This document shows, piece by piece, positions 8,856-18,164 of a stretch of 64,000 bases of DNA. The position numbers and the translations under genes were made by a program. Positions within the stretch are counted from its first letter, which is position 1; every line of letters begins with the position of its first letter. The notes under the pieces are model-generated. The model had not been told where the DNA came from. It did not search any database and saw only the letters and a program-made list of their open reading frames with translations. Source of the stretch: Mesorhizobium_K quangtriensis (GTDB lineage: Bacteria; Pseudomonadota; Alphaproteobacteria; Rhizobiales; Rhizobiaceae); assembly GCF_040081925.1 (NCBI RefSeq), contig NZ_JBEBMF010000003.1, positions 310,001 to 374,000 of the forward strand. The letters run 5' to 3'.

Positions 8856-10742
8856 TTGGATGAGGGTGAGGTTCTCCGCGTCAACGACCTGAGGGTGGCG
8901 TTCGACGTAAACGGCTCGCCGGTCGAGGTCGTCAAGGGCATTGGGTTTCGGGTCTGTCAGGGGGCGGTCACCGCCGTTGTTGGCGAATCCGGGTCCGGTA
9001 AGTCTGTTACTGCCCAGGCCATCATGCAGATTTTGCCCAAGAACGGCTCCATTGTGGGTGGCTCGATCGAGTTCCGACCGAAGGATGGCACCGTAGTCGA
9101 CATGGCAAAGCTGCCGCCCAACGGCCCGCAGGTCCGTTCGCTACGCGGCTCGGCGGTCTCGATGATCTTCCAGGAGCCGATGTCGTCGCTTTCGCCGGTG
9201 CACACCGTTGGCGACCAGGTGGAGGAGAGCCTGCGCATTCACGCCCTGGGCAAGGGCATGAACCGGAAGGAGTTGCGGGCGGCCACCGAGGAGACGCTCG
9301 GGCTGGCCGGTTTCCCCGATCCCCATCGCGCCTACGACATGTATCCGTTCGAGATGTCGGGCGGATTGCGCCAGCGCGCCATGATCGCCATGGCGCTGAT
9401 CTGCCGGCCGGCGCTGCTGATCGCCGACGAGCCGACCACCGCACTGGACGTGACCGTCCAGGCGCAGATCCTGAAGCTGCTCAAGGATCTTCAGGCGAAG
9501 TTCAACATGGCGGTGTTGCTGATCACCCACGATCTCGGCGTCGTGGCCAATCTCGCCGACGAGGTCGTCGTCGTCTATGATGGCCGCGTCGTGGAGGCCG
9601 GACCTGTGGATGAGATATTCAGTGATCCGCAGCATGAATATCTGAAAGCGCTTCTGAACGCGGCGCCGCATTTCGACATGGCGCCCGACCAGAGGCTGGT
9701 CGCCCTGCGCGGCGGCAAGCGCGACATGGTCACGGCGAGGAAGACCGAAGTGCACCGCGAGCAGCCGGACAGCCGGCCATTGCTCACAGTGTCCAACCTG
9801 AGCAAAATCTACCATCTGCGCAAGGCATCGTTGTTCGGGGGCGAAGAGCGGGTCATCCGGGCCGTCGACGACGTCAGCTTCACGATCCGGCGCGGCGAAT
9901 GCCTTGGCCTCGTTGGCGAAAGCGGCAGCGGCAAGACGACCGTCAGCAAGATTTTGACCCGTGCCGTCACCGCGGATTCCGGGTCGGTCATTTTCGACGA
10001 TGGCGAAAAGCAGGTGAATGTGCTTGCTCTTGACGACAGGGAACTGAAGGCTTTTCGTCCCCACCTGCAGATGGTCTTCCAGGATCCCGTCAGCAGCCTC
10101 TCGCCCAGAATGACGATAGCCGACATCCTGCGCGAGCCGATGCAGATCCATGACCAGGGCAATCGGGCGCAGCAGATGGCGCGGGCCAAGGAACTGCTCA
10201 CGGCGGTGGAACTCGGGCACAATGCGCTCAACCGGTATCCGCACAGTTTTTCGGGCGGCCAGCGTCAGCGGATAGGCATAGCGCGCGCGCTTGCGATGAA
10301 CCCGGACCTGTTGATCCTTGACGAGCCGGTTTCCGCGCTGGACGTCTCCGTGCAGGCGCAGGTGTTGAACCTGCTGAAGGACCTTCAGAAAGAGCTGGGC
10401 CTGACGTATCTTTTCATCGCGCACAACCTTGCCGTGGTGAACTACATGGCCGAACGTGTTGCCGTGATGGCCGCTGGACGCATCGTCGAGATCGGACCGA
10501 GCCGCGCCATCTTCGAGGCGCCGACGCACCCCTATACCCGCGCACTGCTTAAGGCCGTACCCTTTGCCGACCTCAATCGGCCGCTCGTCCTGGACGAGCT
10601 TGTGCTGAAAGGTTCATCCGACCCGGGCAACTGGCCGGAAGCCTTCCGCGGCGATATGGACGATCTTGCCGCCGTCGATCTCGGCGGCGGACATCAGGTT
10701 CTGGCACGCAAGGCTGCCGATTTCAGGGAGTTCCGAGCATGA
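8856..10742 (+). CDS. Dipeptide/oligopeptide ABC transporter, fused double ATP-binding protein
   Basis: These 628 residues hold two complete ATPase domains of the DppD/DppF (OppD/OppF, YejF) type. Domain 1 has GESGSGKS (about 43-50), the signature SGGLRQR and Walker B LLIADEPTTALD. Domain 2 has GESGSGKTT (about 352), the signature SGGQRQR and LLILDEPVSALD. Each is followed by the family's C-terminal extension (HPYTRALL). All catalytic residues are intact, in contrast to the protein at 14987. The start is TTG 8856 with GGGGAA 6 nt upstream. The stop overlaps the binding-protein start (ATGA), so translation is coupled. It powers the importer formed with 12728 and 13723. Confidence 0.92.
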   Translation: MDEGEVLRVNDLRVAFDVNGSPVEVVKGIGFRVCQGAVTAVVGESGSGKSVTAQAIMQILPKNGSIVGGSIEFRPKDGTVVDMAKLPPNGPQVRSLRGSAVSMIFQEPMSSLSPVHTVGDQVEESLRIHALGKGMNRKELRAATEETLGLAGFPDPHRAYDMYPFEMSGGLRQRAMIAMALICRPALLIADEPTTALDVTVQAQILKLLKDLQAKFNMAVLLITHDLGVVANLADEVVVVYDGRVVEAGPVDEIFSDPQHEYLKALLNAAPHFDMAPDQRLVALRGGKRDMVTARKTEVHREQPDSRPLLTVSNLSKIYHLRKASLFGGEERVIRAVDDVSFTIRRGECLGLVGESGSGKTTVSKILTRAVTADSGSVIFDDGEKQVNVLALDDRELKAFRPHLQMVFQDPVSSLSPRMTIADILREPMQIHDQGNRAQQMARAKELLTAVELGHNALNRYPHSFSGGQRQRIGIARALAMNPDLLILDEPVSALDVSVQAQVLNLLKDLQKELGLTYLFIAHNLAVVNYMAERVAVMAAGRIVEIGPSRAIFEAPTHPYTRALLKAVPFADLNRPLVLDELVLKGSSDPGNWPEAFRGDMDDLAAVDLGGGHQVLARKAADFREFRA

Positions 10743-12625
10743 GAATCTTTGCTGTCTTGGTGGCCCTTCTGGCCATCGTGGCCGCCCCCACCGTCAATGC
10801 GGAGGAGGCGCCTCTTCTGGCGACCATGGTGAGCGAGGGCAAATTGCCTCCGGAGGCTAAACGGCTTCCCAAGGAACCGCGCGTCATGACCATAGACGAG
10901 TCTACGGGCCGCACCCCGGGCAAACGCGGTGGCACCATCCGCACGCTCATGTCAGAGCAGGGCGATCTGCGCCTGATGACCGTTTACGGCTACGCGCGAT
11001 TGGTGGCTTATGACAGCGCGCTGGAGATCCACCCGGACATCCTGCTGAGCTACGAAAACGACCGCAACCGGGTGTTCACACTGCATCTGCGCCCCGGGCA
11101 CAAATGGTCTGATGGCTCGCCCTTCACGGCCGAGGACTTCCGCTATCAGTGGGAAGACGTCCTGACCGACAAGGATATGGATCGCGGCGGGTTGGAACCC
11201 GAACTGCTTGTCAACGGGAAGGGGCCGAAGTTCGAGGTCATCGACGACCTGACGGTGCGCTACACCTGGGAAGACCCCAATCCGCTGTTCCTGCCCGCTT
11301 TAGCCGGCGCGCGGCCGCTCGATATCTACAGCGCCTCTGCCTATCTGAAGCAGTTCCACGCCAAGTACGCCGATGCGACGAAACTTGATGCCGAGGTGCA
11401 GAAGGAGAAGGTCAAGGACTGGACGCGGCTCCAGATCCGCAAGGGCCGCAGCTATCGTTTCGAGAACCCCGACCTGCCCACGCTGCAGCCATGGACGAAC
11501 ACGACAGCACCGCCGTCCAGCCGCTATGTCTTCAAGCGCAATCCCTATTATCACCGGGTCGACCAGAATGGCCTGCAGCTGCCATACGTCGATCAGGTCG
11601 TGGTCAACATCGCCGAGAGCTCGATCATTCCGGCCAAGACCGGTTCGGGCGAGAGCGACCTCCAGGAGCGCTACCTGAGCTTCGCCGATTACACCTTCCT
11701 GAAGGAGGGCGAGAAGCGCAACAACTACACGGTCACGCTCTGGACTGTCGGCAAGGGTTCGGCCGTCGCCATCTATCCCAACCTGAACACCAACGACGAA
11801 GGCTGGCGCAAGCTTTTCCGCGATGTGCGCTTCCGTCGTGCACTGTCGCTGGGCATCGATCGCTCGGAGATCAATCAGGTGCTGTTCGCAGGTCTGGCCA
11901 AGGAAGGCGCCAGCACCGTCCTGCCGGGCAGCCCGCTTTACCGCGACGAGCTGGGCAACGCGTATGCCGAGTTCGATCTGGAAAAGGCCAACGCCCTGCT
12001 CGACGAAATTGGCCTGACACGTGGCCCTGACGGCATGCGCAAGATGGCCGACGGCAGGTCGCTTGACATAATCGTCGAGAGCACCGGCGAAAGCTCGATG
12101 GAAGCGGACGTACTCGAGCTGGTGACCGAGGACTGGAAGCAGCTCGGCATCAAGCTGCTGACCCGCACCAGCCAGCGCGATATCTTCCGCAGCCGGGTGG
12201 CCGCCGGCGAGACCAACATGTCGGTCTGGGCCGGCGTCGACAACGGCGCACCGACCCCGGAATTCAATCCGCAGGAATTCGTGCCCAGTGACCCCTATCA
12301 GCTGCAGTGGCCGATGTGGGGTACCTATACCAGCAGCCAGGGGACGGCGGGCCAGAAAATCGACATGCCGGAGGCGCAGAAGCTGGTCGACCTCTACAAG
12401 CAATGGCTGGCTTCCGAGGACCCCGCGACCCACCAGAAGATCTGGGAGGAAATTCTGAACATCCATGCCGACCAGGTCTTCTCGATCGGCATCGTGACGG
12501 CCACGCTTGTCCCGGTCGTGATCTCGAACAAGCTGCATAACGTGCCGGCCGAAGGCATATCGAGCTTCGAGCCCTACGGTTATTTCGGCGTCTACGAGAT
12601 GGACGCCTTCTGGATGGATCAGTGA
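10739..12625 (+). CDS. ABC transporter substrate-binding protein, family 5 (peptide type)
   Basis: This is a 628-residue periplasmic protein. A signal peptide is visible (MRIFAVLVALLAIVAAPTVNAEE, cleavage near residue 22). The family-5 core follows with HLRPGHKWSDGSPFTAEDF (about 118-136) and RFRRALSLGIDR (about 364-375). The length is that of the larger YejA-like members rather than DppA. The ligand is unknown; peptide, opine or a related compound is the family range. It overlaps the upstream ATPase gene by 4 nt and lies 102 nt before the first permease gene. It is on the plus strand in the cyclase-flanked locus. Confidence 0.9.
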   Translation: MRIFAVLVALLAIVAAPTVNAEEAPLLATMVSEGKLPPEAKRLPKEPRVMTIDESTGRTPGKRGGTIRTLMSEQGDLRLMTVYGYARLVAYDSALEIHPDILLSYENDRNRVFTLHLRPGHKWSDGSPFTAEDFRYQWEDVLTDKDMDRGGLEPELLVNGKGPKFEVIDDLTVRYTWEDPNPLFLPALAGARPLDIYSASAYLKQFHAKYADATKLDAEVQKEKVKDWTRLQIRKGRSYRFENPDLPTLQPWTNTTAPPSSRYVFKRNPYYHRVDQNGLQLPYVDQVVVNIAESSIIPAKTGSGESDLQERYLSFADYTFLKEGEKRNNYTVTLWTVGKGSAVAIYPNLNTNDEGWRKLFRDVRFRRALSLGIDRSEINQVLFAGLAKEGASTVLPGSPLYRDELGNAYAEFDLEKANALLDEIGLTRGPDGMRKMADGRSLDIIVESTGESSMEADVLELVTEDWKQLGIKLLTRTSQRDIFRSRVAAGETNMSVWAGVDNGAPTPEFNPQEFVPSDPYQLQWPMWGTYTSSQGTAGQKIDMPEAQKLVDLYKQWLASEDPATHQKIWEEILNIHADQVFSIGIVTATLVPVVISNKLHNVPAEGISSFEPYGYFGVYEMDAFWMDQ

Positions 12626-12727
12626 TGAAGCGGTGCGCCTCGCATGCAGGCGTCGCTGCCCAAGCGGCGGTGATGTCGCCGGTGTGCGAGGCCGCGGCGG
12701 CTAGGCTAGGCGGGGACACGCTTTAGA

Positions 12728-13726
12728 ATGCTGTATTACATCTTCCGCAGATGTCTGATGATGATCCCCACGCTGGTGATCACCAGCGCACTCATTTTTG
12801 CGATCATCGAAGCGCCTCCGGGAGATTATCTCGAAAGCTACATCGCCGAGTTGAAGGCGCAGGGCGAGTCCGTCGATACCGCACGGATCGAATACCTGCG
12901 CAAGGAGTACGGTTTCGACAAGTCGCCCATCCAGCGCTACTTTAACTGGGTGGGCGGCATGTTCGTCGGCGATTTCGGCTACTCATTCGCTTACGAGCTG
13001 CCGGTGACCGCTGTCGTGGGAGACAGGCTGTTCCTGACGGTCGTCGTCTCAATCGCGACCATTATCTTCACCTGGCTGGTCGCTTTTCCGATCGGCATCT
13101 ATTCGGCCACCCGACAATACAGTTGGGGCGACTACGGGTTCACCTTCCTGGGTTTGCTCGGACTGGCGATACCCAATTTTCTCCTCGCGCTGGTGTTGAT
13201 GTATCTGGCCAACGTCTGGTTCGGGACGTCGATCGGCGGGCTTGTCGACGCCGAACTCATCGACCAGCCGATGAGCTGGCAAAAGTTCATGTCGGTGCTG
13301 CACCATATATGGGTTCCGGTCGTCGTTATCGGAACCGCCGGAACGGCTGGCATGGTCCGCCGCATCCGCGCCAACCTGCTGGATGAACTGCAGAAGCAAT
13401 ATGTGACGACCGCGCGCGCCAAGGGCCTGCATCCGTTCCGGGCGCTGGTGAAATACCCGCTCCGCATGTCGCTCAACTTCTTCATTTCCGACATCGGCTC
13501 ATTGCTGCCGGCGATCATTTCCGGCGCCGAGGTGGTGGCGATCGTGCTGTCTCTCGAAACGACAGGACCGCTGCTGATTGCCGCGCTGCAGAAGCAGGAC
13601 ATGTATCTGGCCGGTTCCTTCCTGATGTTCCTGTCGCTGCTCACGGTCATCGGCGTCTTGATTTCCGACATAGCGCTCGCCTGGCTCGATCCGCGTATCC
13701 GCCTCAGCGGAGGAGTGCGCAAATGA
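12728..13726 (+). CDS. Peptide ABC transporter permease (DppB/YejB type)
   Basis: This is a 332-residue inner-membrane permease with about six helices. The first helix is followed by a long periplasmic loop, and the EAA region is visible as TARAKGLHPFRALVKYPLR (about residues 224-242). It begins MLYYIFRRCLMMIPTL, typical of the DppB/YejB side of the pair. GGGGACACG lies upstream of ATG 12728. The stop overlaps the next permease's ATG (ATGA), so the pair is translationally coupled. It forms the membrane channel with the product of 13723. Confidence 0.92.
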   Translation: MLYYIFRRCLMMIPTLVITSALIFAIIEAPPGDYLESYIAELKAQGESVDTARIEYLRKEYGFDKSPIQRYFNWVGGMFVGDFGYSFAYELPVTAVVGDRLFLTVVVSIATIIFTWLVAFPIGIYSATRQYSWGDYGFTFLGLLGLAIPNFLLALVLMYLANVWFGTSIGGLVDAELIDQPMSWQKFMSVLHHIWVPVVVIGTAGTAGMVRRIRANLLDELQKQYVTTARAKGLHPFRALVKYPLRMSLNFFISDIGSLLPAIISGAEVVAIVLSLETTGPLLIAALQKQDMYLAGSFLMFLSLLTVIGVLISDIALAWLDPRIRLSGGVRK

Positions 13727-14892
13727 CCTTGCCCGCGAACGCTACGAGGCTCCCTCACACCGTCTCGGATCGTCCTTTCGATCCGGAGGCGATCTACCAG
13801 TTCACCGATGCGCAGAAACAGCTGTTCGAGGCATCCCAGCGGCGGCTGATGTGGTGGAAGTTCCGCCGTCACAAGCCGGCGCTGATTTCCGGCATCTTCC
13901 TCGGAATACTTTACATCTCCATCCTGTTTTCCGAGATATTGGCGCCCTACAACCTCGAAACGCGCAATTCGAAATTCATCTACGCGCCGCCGCAGAGAAT
14001 TCATCTGATGCATGACGGCCAGTTCATCGGGCCGTTCGTCTACGGCTTCGACTACAAGCTGAACATGCAGAACCTGAAACGAGAATACGTGCCCGACCCG
14101 AACAAGGTACAGCCCCTACGCTTCTTCTGTAGCGGCGAGACCTACAAGTTCTGGGGGCTGATCGAGGGAAGCTTCCGCATCGTATGCCCGGCCAAGGACG
14201 GCACGTTCTTCTTCATGGGAACCGACCGGCTTGGGCGAGATGTCTTCAGTCGCATCATCTACGGTGCGCGTATCTCGCTCACGATCGGCCTTCTGGGCGT
14301 CGGCGTCAGTCTCGTTCTCGGCATCGTCATCGGCGGTCTTGCCGGCTATTACGGCGGGCTTTTCGATACACTCAGCCAGCGGTTGATCGAGGTTATCCAG
14401 TCGCTGCCGTCCATTCCGTTATGGTTGGCGCTTGCCGCGATCCTGCCCATTACATGGTCGCCGATCGTCGTCTATTTCGGCATAACCGTCATACTAGGTC
14501 TGCTGGATTGGACAGGTCTCGCGCGAACGGTGCGATCGAAGCTGCTGGCGCTACGCGAAGAAGACTATGTCTCGGCCGCGCAGGTCATGGGCGCCAGCGA
14601 CCGGCGCATCGTGTTTCGCCATCTGGTTCCGGGCTTTGCGTCGCATCTGATCGCCACAGCCACCATTGCGATACCCACGATGATCCTCGGCGAGACGACG
14701 CTGAGCTTCCTCGGGCTGGGCCTCAGGGCGCCGATCACCAGTTGGGGCGTGCTCCTGACCGAAGCACAAAACATCAATGCCGTGGCGCTCTATCCGTGGC
14801 TGCTCTGGCCGGTGGTGCCCGTTATTCTTGTGGTGCTAGCTTACAACTTCTTCGGGGATGGCCTGCGAGACGCCGCAGACCCGTATAAGTGA
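13723..14892 (+). CDS. Peptide ABC transporter permease (DppC/YejE type)
   Basis: This 389-residue permease starts with a cytoplasmic stretch and a helix at about residues 52-72. A periplasmic insert of about 90 residues follows, then the DppC-type block GTDRLGRDVFSRIIYGARIS (about 166-185). The EAA motif is SAAQVMGASDRRIVFRHLVP (about 284-303), and it ends FFGDGLRDAADPY. The insert makes it longer than DppC and closer to YejE-like members. It is the partner of the permease at 12728. A 94-nt gap separates it from the ABC-exporter-like gene at 14987. Confidence 0.92.
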   Translation: MTLPANATRLPHTVSDRPFDPEAIYQFTDAQKQLFEASQRRLMWWKFRRHKPALISGIFLGILYISILFSEILAPYNLETRNSKFIYAPPQRIHLMHDGQFIGPFVYGFDYKLNMQNLKREYVPDPNKVQPLRFFCSGETYKFWGLIEGSFRIVCPAKDGTFFFMGTDRLGRDVFSRIIYGARISLTIGLLGVGVSLVLGIVIGGLAGYYGGLFDTLSQRLIEVIQSLPSIPLWLALAAILPITWSPIVVYFGITVILGLLDWTGLARTVRSKLLALREEDYVSAAQVMGASDRRIVFRHLVPGFASHLIATATIAIPTMILGETTLSFLGLGLRAPITSWGVLLTEAQNINAVALYPWLLWPVVPVILVVLAYNFFGDGLRDAADPYK

Positions 14893-14986
14893 CTAGAGTG
14901 CTTATTCATGCTGAGGTGAAGATCTCGCCCTTGTGCAGGCGAGGGAAAGCTGGCGGCCGCTTGCTTCGGACGTGGAAGAGTTCCGC

Positions 14987-17665
14987 ATGAACGACAGGAT
15001 GGAGCAGAACCTCTTCAAGTATATCTGGAGCCATTCAAAGCGCCAGCAGATATGGATTCTGATCGTGGTCGCGCTGTCGATGCCGACCTATTTTCTTGCC
15101 TTCGACATCCCCAAGCAGATCGTCAACGGACCAATCCAGGGCGGTGGCTTCGAGACGCCCGACGCGACCCAGAAGGTCATGCCAGTCGTCGTCAGCAATC
15201 CCTTCGGCGATCAGTCCGTCACGCTCTTCGAAGGGTTCGAAGTAGGCCGCATGGGGGCGCTGATCGCGCTCTCGCTGGCGTTCCTCGGCTACGTCATCAT
15301 CAACGGCTGGTTCAAGCTCTACATCAACACCTACAAGGGCCGCCTCGGCGAGCGGATGCTGCGGCGACTTCGCTACCAACTCGTCGACCGGGTCCTGCGT
15401 TTTCCTTTCCCGCACTACAAGCGCGTCAGAAGTTCCGAAATAGCAACGATGATCAAGGACGAGGTCGACCCGCTGGGCGGCTTCATCGGCGAGGCCTTCG
15501 CGACCCCGGCCTTCCTGGTGGGGCAGGCGGGCGCGGCTCTGCTTTTCATCATGCTGCAAAGCTGGGCGCTCGGCCTTGTCACGCTGGCGATCCTGATGGT
15601 GCAGACCATTCTGATCCCCAAGCTCAGGGCGCGCCTTCGCCGGCTTGCTCTCCAGCGTCAGTTGACCGCGCGCGATCTGTCCGGCCGCGTCAGCGAAATA
15701 GTCGACGGCGCAATCGACATCCGTCTAAACGACAGTACCAATTTCGAGCGTGCCGACGTTGCAGATCGCCTGGGGCGAATATTCTTCATCCGCTTCGACT
15801 TCTACCAGTGGAAGTTCATGGTGAAGTTCATAAATAATTTCCTCGCGCAGTTCACGCCCTTCGTCTTCTACCTCGGCGGCGGTATCCTCGCGATCCGCGG
15901 CAACCTGGACATCGGCCAGCTTGTCGCCGTCATCGCCGCATACAAGGACTTGCCCGGGCCCATCAAGGAGCTGATCGACTGGGACTACCAGCGCCTCGAT
16001 GTCCAGGTGAAATACACGCAGGTGGTCAACGCTTTCGACGTGTCCCCGCTGGCGCCGCCCTTGATGCAGGAACTGCAGACAGACAGGGTGCCTCATCTCG
16101 AAGGTCCATTTGTATTCCGGCAGGTCTCGGCCATGGACGAGTCCGGCAAGACCCTTCTGGAAGGGCTCGACCTCACGATCGATCTGCGCGACGACGTCGC
16201 TGCCGTCGGGGCGACGGGCGATGGCGCCGAAGTCGTCGGTGAACTGATCGCCAGGCTTATGGCGCCGTCGGCCGGTACCCTCAGCGTCGGCGCCGCGCCG
16301 CTTGCCTCGCTTCCCGAATGGGAAACGGGCCGACGTATCGGCTATGTCAGCCCGGAGCCATTCTTCGCGCATGGCACGGCGCGTGACGCATTGCTCAGCG
16401 GATTGCGGCACGCCCCCTTCAGGCCGGCGCCAGAGGATCGGGCGATGAGCCCGCTTCTCATGCGGGAGGCGACGGCGTCCGGTAATCCGCAATTCGATCG
16501 GCACGCCGACTGGGTCGATTACGAGGCAGTCGGCGCAAGCACGGAGGAAGAACTCGCCACTCGCATCACTCAGGTGCTGGCGATAGTGAACCTGCAGGAG
16601 GATTTCTACGCCTTCGGCTTGCGCACCAAGCTGTCGGACGCAACCGAGGGCGACAGCGAGGAAATGTTCCTGAATGCGCGGCGCATTTTCCAGGAGCGCC
16701 TGACCAATGGCGACAACGCCGCGGACGTCGAGCCCTTCGTGCTGACGCAGTTCAACTCGCAGCTTACGCTGTTCCAGAACATCGTTTTTGGCGCAGCCTC
16801 ATCGCCCGAAATGCTGCCGAGTGAATTTCCGGCCGACTCGCCGCTTTGGAATTTCCTCGCGGGCCAGGAACTCGACAGGAAACTGTACCGGCTCGGCCGT
16901 GAAGCCTCCGCCGTCATCGTCGACCTTTTCGGCGAAGTATCCGAGAATATGAAGATCCTCGAGAGGTTGGACCTTATCGACCCGACAAAGCTGCAGGACT
17001 ACAGCGCTGCGCTCGGCCGCACCGAAGGTGTGGATTTCGCAAATGTGGTCCAGATGGACCAGCAGCGGTTCATCCGCGTCGCGCTGAACTACAACGAACC
17101 CCGTCATCGCCTGGACCTGCTGACCGACGAGTTGCGTGACGCCATGGTCACCGCCCGGATGAATTTCCGGGAGAACCTGCCGCCGGAGGTAGCAGCGGAG
17201 TTCTCATTCCATGATCCCGACGAGATCAATCCATACGCTTCGCTGCAGGATAACATTCTCTTCGGCCGTATCGTGGACAGCCGCGCGGGCGCAGTCGACC
17301 GCGTAAACGCGCTGCTGCGCGAAATCCTCGAGGAACTAGGCCTGTCCTACGCCGTTCTTGAGCGTGGACTGAAGTACGAGATCGGGTCCGGCGGACGGCG
17401 TCTGTCCCTGTCGCAGCGTCAGCAGCTTGGCTTGGCGCGCGTGCTTTTGCGCAGGCCGGAGTTCCTTGTCGTCAACCGCGGCCTTAACGCACTCGACAAC
17501 CGAACCGTGGAAAGGGTTGTCCGCGGCATTCTGGACATGTCAAAATCGGAAGCAGGAGGGTTTGGGGTATTGTGGATCACATCAACGGAATCCCAGGCGG
17601 CGCTTTTTGACAGGGTATTGAAGTTTTCGCGTGGGTCGTTGATTTCGGACGAGACAGCAGGATGA
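14987..17665 (+). CDS. ABC-exporter-like protein with degenerate, expanded nucleotide-binding domain
   Basis: This protein has 892 residues. The N-terminal 310 or so form an exporter-type membrane domain with about six helices, including the usual LGERMLRRLRYQLVDRVLRF stretch. The C-terminal half has the order of an ABC ATPase, but the motifs are ruined: the Walker A position reads GATGDGAE (no Lys-Thr/Ser), Walker B reads FLVVNRGLNALD (no Asp-Glu), the H-loop position reads ITSTES, and the signature reads LSLSQRQQLG. About 350 residues separate the Q-loop-like segment (near 451) from the signature (near 805), against about 50 normally, and two more Q-loop-like segments lie between. ATP hydrolysis is unlikely; a scaffold or regulatory role is inference. 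ATG 14987 has GGAAGAG upstream; GTG 14933 is in frame. Confidence 0.8.
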   Translation: MNDRMEQNLFKYIWSHSKRQQIWILIVVALSMPTYFLAFDIPKQIVNGPIQGGGFETPDATQKVMPVVVSNPFGDQSVTLFEGFEVGRMGALIALSLAFLGYVIINGWFKLYINTYKGRLGERMLRRLRYQLVDRVLRFPFPHYKRVRSSEIATMIKDEVDPLGGFIGEAFATPAFLVGQAGAALLFIMLQSWALGLVTLAILMVQTILIPKLRARLRRLALQRQLTARDLSGRVSEIVDGAIDIRLNDSTNFERADVADRLGRIFFIRFDFYQWKFMVKFINNFLAQFTPFVFYLGGGILAIRGNLDIGQLVAVIAAYKDLPGPIKELIDWDYQRLDVQVKYTQVVNAFDVSPLAPPLMQELQTDRVPHLEGPFVFRQVSAMDESGKTLLEGLDLTIDLRDDVAAVGATGDGAEVVGELIARLMAPSAGTLSVGAAPLASLPEWETGRRIGYVSPEPFFAHGTARDALLSGLRHAPFRPAPEDRAMSPLLMREATASGNPQFDRHADWVDYEAVGASTEEELATRITQVLAIVNLQEDFYAFGLRTKLSDATEGDSEEMFLNARRIFQERLTNGDNAADVEPFVLTQFNSQLTLFQNIVFGAASSPEMLPSEFPADSPLWNFLAGQELDRKLYRLGREASAVIVDLFGEVSENMKILERLDLIDPTKLQDYSAALGRTEGVDFANVVQMDQQRFIRVALNYNEPRHRLDLLTDELRDAMVTARMNFRENLPPEVAAEFSFHDPDEINPYASLQDNILFGRIVDSRAGAVDRVNALLREILEELGLSYAVLERGLKYEIGSGGRRLSLSQRQQLGLARVLLRRPEFLVVNRGLNALDNRTVERVVRGILDMSKSEAGGFGVLWITSTESQAALFDRVLKFSRGSLISDETAG

Positions 17666-17705
17666 ACAGACCGATGAGTTTTCCCGCCGCTAGCAGGAGG
17701 GTCAT

Positions 17706-18161
17706 ATGAGTCTCGAAGAAGACGCATTGCTGCTCGCGAAAGTCGAGCTGTTTACGAACGTCGCTCCGCGTCGGCTGAAGTTGCTGGCGCTTGCGTCCAG
17801 CAGAATGCTTTTCGCGGCCGGCCAGGATCTCTGCGTCGAGGGTGAGGAAGGCTACGAAGCGTTCATCCTGGTTTCCGGCGAGGCCGACGTGAAGATCAAT
17901 ACGCCGACAGGCATCGCGACCGTGGCGCGGCTGAAACGCAACGACATCGTCGGCGAAATGGCGATCCTTCGAGACATGCCACGTACGGCCACGGTGACGG
18001 CCATTTCGGATGTCTCGACGCTGCGGATCGGCAAGCAGGATTTCCTGAACCTCCTGAAGGAGTTTCCCGAAGTGACCGTGGAGGTCATGCGCTCGCTGGC
18101 AGAGCGCTTGGCCCGGACCACCAGCGAACTGGCGAATCTGCGGTCGGCCGCGAAGGCCTGA
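17706..18161 (+). CDS. Cyclic nucleotide-binding domain protein (no DNA-binding domain)
   Basis: This 151-residue protein is a single cNMP-binding domain. The phosphate-binding cassette is intact: GEMAILRDMPRTATVTA at about residues 83-99, with the glutamate and arginine that hold the cyclic phosphate and ribose. After it comes a helix of about 40 residues but no helix-turn-helix, so it is not a CRP-type regulator. A strong ribosome site (AGGAGGG) precedes ATG 17706. It lies 40 nt after the ABC-exporter-like gene and 3 nt before the MBL gene, between two cyclases. It could be the local receptor for the cyclic nucleotide made by them; this is inference from context. Confidence 0.88.
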   Translation: MSLEEDALLLAKVELFTNVAPRRLKLLALASSRMLFAAGQDLCVEGEEGYEAFILVSGEADVKINTPTGIATVARLKRNDIVGEMAILRDMPRTATVTAISDVSTLRIGKQDFLNLLKEFPEVTVEVMRSLAERLARTTSELANLRSAAKA

Positions 18162-18164
18162 TGG

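Noticed and set aside
9141..10529. 462-residue frame antisense to the double ABC ATPase
   Set aside because: No recognisable domain; both ATPase domains on the plus strand are intact.
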